Shown: piece after piece, positions 17,439 through 25,234 of the stretch
How positions within the stretch are numbered: the first letter of the stretch is position 1
Layout: the number at the start of each line of letters is the position of its first letter
Source of the DNA: Rhodococcus sp. IEGM 1409
GTDB taxonomy: Bacteria; Actinomycetota; Actinomycetes; Mycobacteriales; Mycobacteriaceae
Direction: 5' to 3'
DNA length: 64,000 bases
Assembly (NCBI RefSeq): GCF_030056735.1
Contig: NZ_JASHKN010000001.1
Coordinates: 992,001 to 1,056,000 of the forward strand
Notes under the pieces: model-generated
Seen by the model: the letters and a program-made list of their open reading frames with translations, nothing else
Databases searched by the model: none
What the model was told of the DNA's origin: nothing
Position numbers and translations under genes: made by a program

Positions 17439-17853
17439 GTACTACCGCGACGAGGCAGCGACTGCCGAAGCGTTTGCCGGTGGCTGGTTCCATTCCGGGG
17501 ATCTCGGCGTCATGCATGCCGACGGTTACATCCAGCTCAAGGACCGCGCGAAGGACATCATCATCTCGGGCGGCGAGAACATCTCCACCGTCGAGGTGGA
17601 GCAGGCGATCATGAGCCACCCCGCCGTGATCGACGTGGCAGTCGTCGGCGTTCCGGACGAGAAGTGGGGCGAGCGGACGAAAGCATTCGTGGTGCTGGGC
17701 AAGGGGTTACAGGCTTCCGCAGAAGACATCGTGGACCACACCCGCACCTTGCTGGCCGGGTACAAGGTTCCCCGCGACATCGTCTTCCCCCTCGACCTTC
17801 CTCGCACCCCGACCGGCAAGGTTCTCAAGTTCGAACTGCGGGCGTCGAAGTAA
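17437..17853 (+). pseudogene. Acyl-CoA synthetase (FadD-type), C-terminal remnant
   Basis: About 138 residues match the C-terminal part of an AMP-forming acyl-CoA synthetase. They contain the hinge motif WFHSGDLG, the KDIIISGGENIS core and the catalytic C-terminal lysine in TPTGKVLKFELR. The N-terminal ~380 residues with the ATP-binding P-loop-like motif are missing, and homology begins abruptly at YYRD near 17437, exactly where the opposite-strand LuxR remnant ends. It cannot activate fatty acids by itself. The intact reading frame and natural stop suggest a fairly recent deletion. Confidence 0.85.
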
Positions 17854-17868
17854 CTCGGACGTAGGGGC

Positions 17869-19236
17869 TCAGCGCACCGGAATGGAGCGCCGACGCAGAT
17901 CGACAGGTTGACCGTCGGAGGGGAACGGTAAGGACGTGAAGTCGAGCGGGGCGACGTAATCGGCGTCGACGTTCCAGTCGAAGCGCAGGAGGAGGTGATG
18001 CATGATTGCCTTGATCTCGGCGCCGGCGAAGTGCATTCCCAGACATTTGTGCACTCCACCGCCGAACGGTTCCCACGCGTACCGATGAACCTTGTCTTCG
18101 CGTCGATTCTCGGCGAAACGCTCGGGATCGAAACGCTCGGGATCAGGCCAGTACTGCGCCATGTGGTGCGTGAAGTGAGGGGCGACAGAAGCATACGTTC
18201 CCGCAGGTACGAAGTGACCCCGCACTTGGGTGTCGCGGACCGCTCGCCGCGCCATGACCGGTACGGGAGAGACGAGCCGGAGGCATTCCTTCATCACCAG
18301 ATCAAGACTGCTCAGCCCGTCGAGATCTGCATAACTCGGCATCGAGGTCCCCAGTGCAAGCGATTCTGTCCGGCACTTGTCCTGCCACGTTGGGTGCTGA
18401 CCCAGGTATTGCATCATCGTGGAAAGGGTGATCGTCGAGGTATCGTGTGCGGCCATCAGAAGGAAGATCATGTGGTCGATCACTTCGTCGTCGCTGAAGC
18501 GTTGTCCCGCTTCGGATTCGATGTGACAGAGCACGGAGAACAGATCATCGGTTTCGAGATCTCGACGCGCCGGCAGGTAACGACGAAAGAAGTCTTCCAG
18601 GACCCGGCGGCCGTCGAGCCCTCGCTTCCATCGCGTCCCCGGCACGCGGTAGCGGACCAGAGACGTTGCTGCCTGGACGCAATCGACGAAAGCCTTCTTC
18701 ACCGAGGATATTTCGCTCTCGGTGCTTCCTTCCGCCCCGCCCATGAAAATGTCGGTGGCGAGATCGAGGGTCAGTGTCTTCAGCGCCGTGTAGGCACGGA
18801 ATCCGTCAGCGGGAGACCATGCGTCGAGTGCCGAGTCGATTGCCGGGTTGAGAACGTCGACAGACTTCTCGAGTCGTGATCGAGTGAACGCCTGCTGCAT
18901 GATTCGACGGTGTCGTAAATGTTCTTCGGAATCGAGCAGCATAAGCCCACCGTGAAAGAAGGGACCGATCAGCACCGACCAGCCGTCGCTGTTGACGAAA
19001 GCCCGATCTTTGTTCTGCAGCACCTCCTGACACGCGTCAGGTCCGAGTACAGCGATCCATCGCCGACCGACCATGGAGAACCAGGACACCTCGCCGAATC
19101 GATCCCAGTTCTCCTGCATCAGAGCGAGTGGATCGCGAATGTATGCCAGCGCATGCCCGACCAGGGGCAGCCCGGAACGACCCGAAATCGGGTGCAATGG
19201 CGAGTTCATCGGGGGACGAGCCAGGATCTTGGGCAC
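17869..19236 (-). CDS. Cytochrome P450
   Basis: A 455-aa soluble bacterial-type P450. The I-helix motif AAHDTST, the K-helix ECLRL (Glu-x-x-Arg pattern) and the haem loop FGGGVHKCLG with the Cys ligand are all present. The N-terminus has no membrane anchor. GTG 19236 has AGAGGT a few bases upstream; ATG at codon 10 is an alternative. It needs a ferredoxin and reductase, neither encoded beside it. The divergent TetR gene and the palindrome between them suggest an inducible mono-oxygenase. The substrate is not evident; the helix and haem motifs are of the CYP136/CYP110-like kind by memory only. Confidence 0.93.
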   Translation of the reverse strand: MPKILARPPMNSPLHPISGRSGLPLVGHALAYIRDPLALMQENWDRFGEVSWFSMVGRRWIAVLGPDACQEVLQNKDRAFVNSDGWSVLIGPFFHGGLMLLDSEEHLRHRRIMQQAFTRSRLEKSVDVLNPAIDSALDAWSPADGFRAYTALKTLTLDLATDIFMGGAEGSTESEISSVKKAFVDCVQAATSLVRYRVPGTRWKRGLDGRRVLEDFFRRYLPARRDLETDDLFSVLCHIESEAGQRFSDDEVIDHMIFLLMAAHDTSTITLSTMMQYLGQHPTWQDKCRTESLALGTSMPSYADLDGLSSLDLVMKECLRLVSPVPVMARRAVRDTQVRGHFVPAGTYASVAPHFTHHMAQYWPDPERFDPERFAENRREDKVHRYAWEPFGGGVHKCLGMHFAGAEIKAIMHHLLLRFDWNVDADYVAPLDFTSLPFPSDGQPVDLRRRSIPVR

Positions 19237-19256
19237 TGTGACCTCTACTCTCGCTC

Positions 19257-19318
19257 AATCTGACAGTGACTCCTGTCAGATTGACAGTAGTCTGCGTCAC
19301 ACTGATGCGTCTGTCAAT
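19257..19318. promoter_or_regulatory. TetR operator between the P450 and its divergent regulator
   Basis: A perfect inverted repeat, AATCTGACAG (19257-19266) and CTGTCAGATT (19273-19282) around 6 bp, sits in the 90-bp divergent promoter region. The half-site recurs as ATTGACAG (19280-19287) and CTGTCAAT (19311-19318), a second, wider inverted pair ending just before the TetR start. This layout fits autoregulation plus P450 repression. Confidence 0.8.
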
Positions 19319-19326
19319 ATCGACCT

Positions 19327-19947
19327 ATGACTCCTCCCAACTCGCGTCGATATGCCGGCCTGAGCGGCGATCAGCGCTCGGCGCTGCGGCGCGAGAGCTT
19401 GCTCGAGGCAGGGATGGAAATATTCGCGGCCGCAGGCAATCGCGGCGCCACGATGACCGCTATCTGCGCTCAGGCCAAGTTGACGGAACGATACTTTTAC
19501 GAAAGTTTCTCCAGCAGAGACGAATTGCTGGAAAAGATCCTGGACAGGATTGCGGACGAAGTCCGCGACGCAGGTCTGGCCGCACTACGAGCGAGCGACG
19601 GGACGCTCGAGCAGCGCGTACGAGATGCCATCGCGTCGTTTGTCACCATCCTCACCGACGATCCCCGTAAGGGCCGTGTAGCGATGATCGAATCCGCTGC
19701 ATACGAACCCCTGCGTACACACCGACGCGCAGTACTGCACGGCTTCGCCCAGATGGTCGCGGACGAAGCCACGCGAATGTACGGCGACCGAGCTTGGCCA
19801 CCTCGTCAAGGTCAGATCAACGGACTACTTTTTGTAGGCGGCCTCGCCGAGCTGGTCACCGCATGGTTGAACGAGGAGATCGCTATCTCCCCCCAGGAGA
19901 TCGTCGAGGCGGCAACCTACCAATTCACATCCACCGCACACCGTTGA
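19327..19947 (+). CDS. TetR family regulator, divergent from the P450 gene
   Basis: A 206-aa one-component repressor. The N-terminal TetR_N helix-turn-helix spans roughly residues 20-65 (GATMTAICAQAKLTERYFYESF), followed by an all-helical ligand domain. It is transcribed away from the P450 gene, and the 90-bp gap carries the CTGACAG palindromes. It probably represses the P450 gene and itself until a ligand, perhaps the P450 substrate, binds. ATG 19327 is the first start after the operator. Confidence 0.92.
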   Translation: MTPPNSRRYAGLSGDQRSALRRESLLEAGMEIFAAAGNRGATMTAICAQAKLTERYFYESFSSRDELLEKILDRIADEVRDAGLAALRASDGTLEQRVRDAIASFVTILTDDPRKGRVAMIESAAYEPLRTHRRAVLHGFAQMVADEATRMYGDRAWPPRQGQINGLLFVGGLAELVTAWLNEEIAISPQEIVEAATYQFTSTAHR

Positions 19948-20019
19948 GACAGAACGGTCCGGCACCTCGATCCCGCCCGTCGCACCGGGAGCGCGCTCAC
20001 AGGCGCAATACTTGTCCCC

Positions 20020-20712
20020 ATGAGTGAACGCGCAGACTTGCCCGGAACTGACCCCGCACAGTTTCGGGTCCACGTCGCGTCTCAAGCGATTCGGTTGTTC
20101 TCGGAGAACGGGTACGAAGCCACCACCGTCGAGCAGATCGCCGCTGCCGCCGGCGTGTCACGTCGGACGTTCTTCCGGCAGTTCCGCTCCAAGGAAGACG
20201 TGATCTTCGCCGATCACGAATCCCTCCTCGAACACGTCGCCGAGTTCCTGGCGTCCGATTCCGCCGACCCCTGGGCGTCCGTGTGCGAGGCGGCCGGACT
20301 CGTCTTCGATTTCTTCCGACGGAACCGTGACCTGTCGATGCGGCGATACCGCGTCGTACAGCATGTCCCGGCACTTCGCGACCGCGAGCTCGTCACCGGA
20401 TTCCGCTACGAGCGCCTCTTCGTCGACTACCTGCGCAGCGCTGTTCCCCGCGAGCCCGTCCTCGAGGTTGTCGGTTTTGCCGCAGCTGTCACCGCGTGCC
20501 ACAACTACCTCTTGCGAAGCATGATCAAGGGCGACGAGGACGCCACAGCCGAAGCGCTGAGCCAGGCGCTTCTCGACGTTCGGCGGACGTACGGCGTGGC
20601 CCCCGGGTCCAAGACCAGCACGCCAGAATCAAAGTCTGTGCTGGTAGTAGCGTTCACCCCGGGTACTTCCGCCGAGGAGATCAGCAGAAGGATCCACGAA
20701 CAACTCGGCTGA
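20020..20712 (+). CDS. TetR family regulator
   Basis: A 230-aa TetR protein. The DNA-binding domain occupies residues ~12-60 (TTVEQIAAAAGVSRRTFFRQF), and the remainder is an MftR-like or general helical effector domain. It is in the same direction as the P450-linked regulator, 72 bp downstream, and 159 bp before fadE25, so control of the acyl-CoA dehydrogenase gene is possible. No palindrome directly in front of it is convincing. Confidence 0.9.
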   Translation: MSERADLPGTDPAQFRVHVASQAIRLFSENGYEATTVEQIAAAAGVSRRTFFRQFRSKEDVIFADHESLLEHVAEFLASDSADPWASVCEAAGLVFDFFRRNRDLSMRRYRVVQHVPALRDRELVTGFRYERLFVDYLRSAVPREPVLEVVGFAAAVTACHNYLLRSMIKGDEDATAEALSQALLDVRRTYGVAPGSKTSTPESKSVLVVAFTPGTSAEEISRRIHEQLG

Positions 20713-20748
20713 CACTCCTCGTGCACGGAAACTTCACACGGCCATCCC

Positions 20749-20777
20749 TTGACCTGGCACTCAGTGCCGTGTTTGAC
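20749..20777 (+). promoter_or_regulatory. Possible promoter/operator upstream of fadE25
   Basis: TTGACC (20749-20754) is followed by the palindrome GGCACT-C-AGTGCC (20756-20768) and a weak AT-richer patch about 17 bp downstream. The arms are perfect but short. It could be a sigma-70-type promoter overlapped by an operator for the fadE25 gene. Confidence 0.35.
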
Positions 20778-20871
20778 TGGAGTCATTGGCACCGGACTGT
20801 CCGCGAATCTCGCGGGTAATGCCGGAGCCGCGCCGACCGCCTTCAAGCCACCTTCACCAAGGAGCGTTCCC

Positions 20872-22029
20872 ATGGCAGGAAACCCGGATTTCAATCTCTT
20901 CGCGCTGAACGAAGAGCACGACGAACTGCGGGCTGCTATCCGCGGACTCTCCGAGAAGGAAATCGCGCCGTACGCCAAGGACGTCGACGAGAACGCACGT
21001 TTCCCCGAGGAAGCGCTCACCGCTCTCAATGCGTCGGGCTTCAACGCCATCCACGTCCCCGAGGCTTACGACGGCCAGGGCGCCGACTCCGTCGCCACCT
21101 GCATCGTCATCGAGGAAGTTGCCCGCGTCTGTGGCTCCTCCTCGCTGATCCCCGCCGTGAACAAGCTCGGCACCATGGGCCTGATCCTCAAGGGTTCCGA
21201 AGAGCTCAAGTCCAAGGTGCTCCCGGACCTCGTCAACGGCGGAATGGCGTCGTACGCACTGTCCGAGCGTGAAGCGGGATCCGACGCCGCTTCGATGCGT
21301 ACCCGCGCGAAGGCTGACGGCGACGACTGGATCCTCAACGGCTCCAAGTGCTGGATCACCAACGGCGGCAAGTCCACCTGGTACACCGTCATGGCTGTTA
21401 CCGATCCCGACAAGGGTGCCAACGGCATCTCCTCCTTCATGGTCCACAAGGACGACGAGGGCTTTGTCGTCGGACCGAAGGAAAAGAAGCTCGGCATCAA
21501 GGGCTCCCCCACCGCCGAGCTGTACTTCGAGAACTGCCGCATCCCCGGCGACCGCATCATCGGCGAACCGGGCACCGGCTTCAAGACGGCTCTCGAGACC
21601 CTCGACCACACGCGTCCCACCATCGGCGCACAGGCTGTCGGCCTGGCCCAGGGTGCACTCGACGCAGCACTGGCATACACCAAGGACCGCAAACAGTTCG
21701 GCAAGTCCATCAGCGACTTCCAGGCTGTTCAGTTCATGCTCGCCGACATGGCGATGAAGGTCGAAGCCGCACGTCTGATGGTCTACACCTCCGCTGCTCG
21801 CGCCGAGCGTGGCGAGAAGAACCTCGGCTTCATCTCCGCTGCCGCCAAGTGCTTCGCTTCGGACGTTGCCATGGAGGTCACCACCGACGCCGTGCAACTG
21901 TTCGGTGGCGCCGGCTACACCACCGACTTCCCGGTCGAGCGCATGATGCGCGACGCCAAGATCACGCAGATCTACGAGGGCACCAACCAGATTCAGCGCG
22001 TCGTGATGTCGCGTGCGCTGCTGAAGTAG
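20872..22029 (+). CDS. fadE25: Acyl-CoA dehydrogenase, FadE25 orthologue
   Basis: A 385-aa FAD-dependent acyl-CoA dehydrogenase that matches my memory of Mycobacterium FadE25 along almost its whole length. FAD/substrate motifs YALSEREAGSDAASM and WITNGG, RKQFG, and the catalytic-base segment IYEGTNQIQR are intact. ATG 20872 follows AAGGAGCG; the frame is open upstream but without family sequence. It performs the first step of fatty acyl-CoA beta-oxidation and needs electron-transferring flavoprotein. It is followed by a hairpin and a 3-hydroxyacyl-CoA dehydrogenase gene. Confidence 0.95.
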   Translation: MAGNPDFNLFALNEEHDELRAAIRGLSEKEIAPYAKDVDENARFPEEALTALNASGFNAIHVPEAYDGQGADSVATCIVIEEVARVCGSSSLIPAVNKLGTMGLILKGSEELKSKVLPDLVNGGMASYALSEREAGSDAASMRTRAKADGDDWILNGSKCWITNGGKSTWYTVMAVTDPDKGANGISSFMVHKDDEGFVVGPKEKKLGIKGSPTAELYFENCRIPGDRIIGEPGTGFKTALETLDHTRPTIGAQAVGLAQGALDAALAYTKDRKQFGKSISDFQAVQFMLADMAMKVEAARLMVYTSAARAERGEKNLGFISAAAKCFASDVAMEVTTDAVQLFGGAGYTTDFPVERMMRDAKITQIYEGTNQIQRVVMSRALLK

Positions 22030-22042
22030 GGCCTCCGGCCCT

Positions 22043-22096
22043 GTGCGCGGTTAGGCAGTCCATAGACTCCTTAACCGCGCACGGGGGCTTGTCCCC
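22043..22096 (+). terminator. Long hairpin between fadE25 and the hydroxyacyl-CoA dehydrogenase gene
   Basis: Arms GTGCGCGGTTA (22043-22053) and TAACCGCGCAC (22072-22082) are perfect and continue with AGTC/GACT around a CATA loop, giving 16 of 18 paired bases. A small GGGG/CCCC hairpin follows at 22083-22096. There is no U-tract, so it may be a weak terminator, an attenuator or an mRNA-stability element. Confidence 0.6.
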
Positions 22097-22121
22097 TGTC
22101 TGAAGAATCTTGAGGAGAATC

Positions 22122-22970
22122 GTGGAACTCGTAGGCGTAATCGGCGGCGGCACCATGGGTGCCGGCATTGCCGAAGTTTGTGCAAAAGCCGGTAGCTCGG
22201 TACTGGTGCTCGAAACCAAAGAAGAATTTGCGGCCGCCGCTCGCGAGCGGATCGCCAAGTCGATCAACCGCGGCGTAGCCAAGGGCAAGATCACCCAGGA
22301 AGACGCCGACGCCGCCATCGCACGCGTTCGCGTCACCCTGGACATCGAAGAGTTCGCCGATCGCGATCTGGTGATCGAGGCGGCTCCCGAGATCGAAACT
22401 CTCAAGTACGAGATCTTCGGCAAGCTCGACAAGATTGTCAAGCCTGCAGGCATTCTGGCGACCAACACCTCGTCGATCCCCGTCATCAAGATCGCCAAGG
22501 CCACCTCGCGCCCCGGCCAGGTTGTGGGCGTTCACTTCTTCAACCCCGTGCCGGTCATGCCGCTCGTGGAGATCGTGGTCAGCCTCACGACGTCCGAAGA
22601 GACCGTCCTCGCCGTCACCGACTACGCAAAGAACACCTTGCGTAAGAAGACGGTTCGCGCGGGCGACCGTTCGGGCTTCATCGTCAACGCCCTGCTCATC
22701 CCGTACCTGTGCCAGGCCGTCCGGATGCTCGAATCCGGTTATGCCACAGCAGAAGACATCGACGAGGCCATGAAGGGCGGCTGCGGCTACCCGATGGGCC
22801 CGCTGACGCTCCTCGACACCGTCGGTCTCGACATCGCTCTCGCAGCGGCGGAGTCCCTGTACGCGGAATTCGCAGAACCGCACTACGCTCCGCCGGCGCT
22901 GCTTCGCCGCATGGTCGACGCCGGTCGCCTCGGCAAGAAGACCGGTCGCGGCTTCTACGAATACGCCTGA
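22122..22970 (+). CDS. fadB2: 3-hydroxybutyryl-CoA dehydrogenase (FadB2-like)
   Basis: A 282-aa NAD-dependent enzyme. It starts with the Rossmann motif GVIGGGTMGAGIAE, contains NTSSIPV and HFFNPVPVMPLVE, which position the catalytic His, and ends in the C-terminal domain with KKTGRGFYEY. GTG 22122 is preferred over the upstream in-frame start because GAGGAG lies at proper spacing and the Rossmann strand begins at once. It oxidises L-3-hydroxyacyl-CoA in beta-oxidation or polyhydroxybutyrate-related metabolism. It lies 92 bp after fadE25, with the hairpin between them. Confidence 0.93.
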   Translation: MELVGVIGGGTMGAGIAEVCAKAGSSVLVLETKEEFAAAARERIAKSINRGVAKGKITQEDADAAIARVRVTLDIEEFADRDLVIEAAPEIETLKYEIFGKLDKIVKPAGILATNTSSIPVIKIAKATSRPGQVVGVHFFNPVPVMPLVEIVVSLTTSEETVLAVTDYAKNTLRKKTVRAGDRSGFIVNALLIPYLCQAVRMLESGYATAEDIDEAMKGGCGYPMGPLTLLDTVGLDIALAAAESLYAEFAEPHYAPPALLRRMVDAGRLGKKTGRGFYEYA

Positions 22971-22988
22971 GTCCGACCGCTTCACTCT

Positions 22989-23030
22989 TCCGGCCCCTCA
23001 CCTGTTGCAGGTGAGGGGCCGGAGTTGTTT
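22989..23030 (+). terminator. Rho-independent terminator after the hydroxyacyl-CoA dehydrogenase gene
   Basis: Perfect 16-bp arms at 22989-23004 and 23008-23023 (core CGGCCCCTCACCTG / CAGGTGAGGGGCCG) with a 3-nt loop are followed by GTTGTTTT. It lies 18 bp after the stop codon. Confidence 0.93.
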
Positions 23031-23085
23031 TCGGGCAGATCTTGCCGAATCCATTGACAAATTCGCGTGGCGCAGCAAAAGTCAT

Positions 23086-23111
23086 CATGTGACAACAACC
23101 GTTGTCACATG
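23086..23111. promoter_or_regulatory. Perfect palindromic operator upstream of the DUF2236 gene
   Basis: CATGTGACAA (23086-23095) and TTGTCACATG (23102-23111) are exact reverse complements around 6 bp, 22 bp before the start codon. TTGACA at 23054-23059 could be a -35 element. The form is that of a TetR-type operator; the cognate regulator is not adjacent. Confidence 0.75.
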
Positions 23112-23133
23112 AGCGCATGCGGAGGCCAACCAG

Positions 23134-24045
23134 ATGAGCAGCGATGCGGACACCGGCACTCGTCGACCCAAGCTCCGGGAACAACCGAAGCCCCGGGAAC
23201 TACCAGTGCCCCGGGAACTACGAGCCGATCCGATCGGCCCCGGTTCCCTGACGTGGACACACTTCGGCGACATTCGCGGCCTGCTGTATCTCGGACGCGC
23301 AGGAACGCTGCAGAACATGCACCCCGCGGTAAGTGGAGCGCTGCAAGATCATTCGAACTTCTTCGACAACCCGCTCGACCGCCTGTTCCGCTCACTGCCT
23401 CCCATCTACGGCGTCGTGTACGACCGGACCGAAAAGGGCACAGGCACGCTCGTTCGCAATTTCCACACCGATCTCAAAGGAATAGACGAAACCGGCGGGC
23501 GCTACCACGCCCTCGCTCCTGACACTTTCTGGTGGACACACGTCACGTTCTTCGAGGTGATACTCGATTTCAACGAACGATTCGCGTACAAGAAATTCAC
23601 ACCGGAGCAGAAGGACCAGCTAGTCCGTGAGGCCGTAACCTGGTGGCGTTGTTACGGTCTCACCGATCGACCCGCTTTCGACGATTACGCGAGTTTTCGC
23701 GCGTACTGGGAAGACATGCTCGACAACCAGTTGATCAACACTCACACTACGAAGTGGTCGACGCGCATCTCCGAGCACAGCATCGCACCTGCTCCCAAGG
23801 TGCCGACGTGGTTGTGGAAACTCTCCTCGCGCCCCACGATGGCAGTGGCGAACTGGATCGGCAAGGCACTGATGCCGGAGAAGGCGCGCGAAACCCTCGG
23901 ATGGGAGTGGACGCCGCGCGACGAACGAATGTACTTCTGGTTCGCCCGCTTCCTGACACTGACCGATCGGTTCTGGCATCTACTTCCCCTACGTCTGCAG
24001 TACGCACCGCGTGCATACTCGGGTATCCGCACGCAGGGTCTTTGA
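23134..24045 (+). CDS. MpaB/DUF2236 family haem-type oxygenase-like protein
   Basis: A 303-aa protein of the DUF2236 family, which includes mycophenolic-acid MpaB and rubber-cleaving latex clearing protein. After a charged N-terminal ~30 residues come the family motifs GPGSLTW, LLYLGRAGTLQNMHP and DTFWWTHVTFFEV. The His in WWTHVTFF, with the Asn-Met-His upstream, is a candidate cofactor ligand. GGAGG precedes ATG 23134. There is no signal peptide. It may be a haem-dependent oxygenase or hydroxylase of a lipid-like substrate; which one cannot be told. Confidence 0.85.
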   Translation: MSSDADTGTRRPKLREQPKPRELPVPRELRADPIGPGSLTWTHFGDIRGLLYLGRAGTLQNMHPAVSGALQDHSNFFDNPLDRLFRSLPPIYGVVYDRTEKGTGTLVRNFHTDLKGIDETGGRYHALAPDTFWWTHVTFFEVILDFNERFAYKKFTPEQKDQLVREAVTWWRCYGLTDRPAFDDYASFRAYWEDMLDNQLINTHTTKWSTRISEHSIAPAPKVPTWLWKLSSRPTMAVANWIGKALMPEKARETLGWEWTPRDERMYFWFARFLTLTDRFWHLLPLRLQYAPRAYSGIRTQGL

Positions 24046-24069
24046 GCCTGCATCGGTAGGCTGGAGAGC

Positions 24070-24462
24070 GTGCCAGTCCAACTCCCCTCCGACGCGATCA
24101 GTGTCCGCGTGGACAGCTGGACGTGGGCCGTTCGACTCTTCAAGACACGCTCGCAGGCGGCGACCGCATGCCGATCAGGACACGTTCGGGTCAACGGAAC
24201 GTCGGCAAAGGCGGCTCAGCAGGTGAAAGCCGGCGACGAGGTACGGGTGCGCGTATCCGGCATCGAGCGCATCGTCGTAGTAGTCAAGCCGATCACGAAA
24301 CGAGTCAGCGCTGTGCTGGCCGCCGATTGCCTGCAGGATAATTCACCACCCCCACCGCCTCCCGAACTGATCGCGTCCATCCCGCGACGTGATCGCGGCG
24401 CCGGCAGACCGACCAAACGTGAGCGACGCGACCTCGAAAAGTTGCGCGGCCTCGAGCCCTAA
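24070..24462 (+). CDS. S4-domain RNA-binding protein (Hsp15-like)
   Basis: A 130-aa basic protein beginning with an S4 fold: VRVDSWTWAVRLFKTRS, then HVRVNG and the KAGDEVRV turn, followed by a proline run and a basic tail with RPTKRERR. This is the architecture of Hsp15/YrfH, which binds 50S subunits carrying stalled nascent chains. GTG 24070 is used as start; the S4 motif begins about 10 residues later. It is 24 bp after the DUF2236 gene and could be cotranscribed. Confidence 0.9.
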   Translation: MPVQLPSDAISVRVDSWTWAVRLFKTRSQAATACRSGHVRVNGTSAKAAQQVKAGDEVRVRVSGIERIVVVVKPITKRVSAVLAADCLQDNSPPPPPPELIASIPRRDRGAGRPTKRERRDLEKLRGLEP

Positions 24463-24480
24463 TCACTACCTCGAACGCAG

Positions 24481-25113
24481 TCACGACCTCGAAACAGGCT
24501 GACGCAGAACCGTCTTCAGTTTCTCGGGCGGCGTCCGGCGAGCGTCGCTGAGGTAGATCTCGTGATGATCGCCGTTGAAGCTCAGGCCGTTCGACGGGAT
24601 GAAGGTGTTGTGCAGCCGGTCCAGGGTGGGAGCTTCGTCGTCGTACGAGCCGACGTGAAGAATCTGGACGGACAGGCCTTCCTCCAACTCGAGAAACCTG
24701 ACCTTGTCGAGAGCGGCAATGTCCTTCTTGGCCCGGACTGCCTTGGCTCGGACTGCGGCAATCGCCTCAGACAGTTCGGACTGCGTGATCCACTCCGGTT
24801 GCGAGATCATCATCGTCCAATCCCACGACGCCTTGTCCCGCGTCACGAACACCTCGGGGTCGTCTGCCCGCCACAACCCTTCCAGTGGGCCCACGACGAA
24901 GTCGCGATCCAGTTCCTTCTTGCTCGCGAATTTTGTCGCGTAGGACACCGAATACAGCGCTTCGAGCGCCTCGGAGTACTCGGTGGCAGTGTTGGGATCG
25001 CCGTGACCGTCGACGGCGAAGTAGCCGAAGCGCGGGACGGTCACGAAGGCAAAATCGCGACGGCCGGGCGAATAGAGATCCTTGTAGGCCTTTTTGACGT
25101 CGTACTTCTCCAT
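24481..25113 (-). CDS. GyrI-like small-molecule-binding domain protein
   Basis: A 210-aa stand-alone GyrI-like protein (COG4832 type, related to the SOUL/BmrR effector fold). The motifs VPRFGYFAVDGHGDPN near the N-terminus and DHHEIYLSDARRTPPEKLKT near the C-terminus are characteristic. It lacks a DNA-binding domain, so it binds or turns over a small molecule rather than regulating transcription directly. It is convergent with the S4 gene, 18 bp away. Confidence 0.88.
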   Translation of the reverse strand: MEKYDVKKAYKDLYSPGRRDFAFVTVPRFGYFAVDGHGDPNTATEYSEALEALYSVSYATKFASKKELDRDFVVGPLEGLWRADDPEVFVTRDKASWDWTMMISQPEWITQSELSEAIAAVRAKAVRAKKDIAALDKVRFLELEEGLSVQILHVGSYDDEAPTLDRLHNTFIPSNGLSFNGDHHEIYLSDARRTPPEKLKTVLRQPVSRS

Positions 25114-25234
25114 GTGCCACCCACCTGAGCTCGGACCAAGTTCAACATCAGGAAACTAGCCGAAGACACCGACAACCGAATAGCGGACCGGCGTCCCCTT
25201 GTTAATAGACCAGTGGACCTTTACTCTGGACGGA

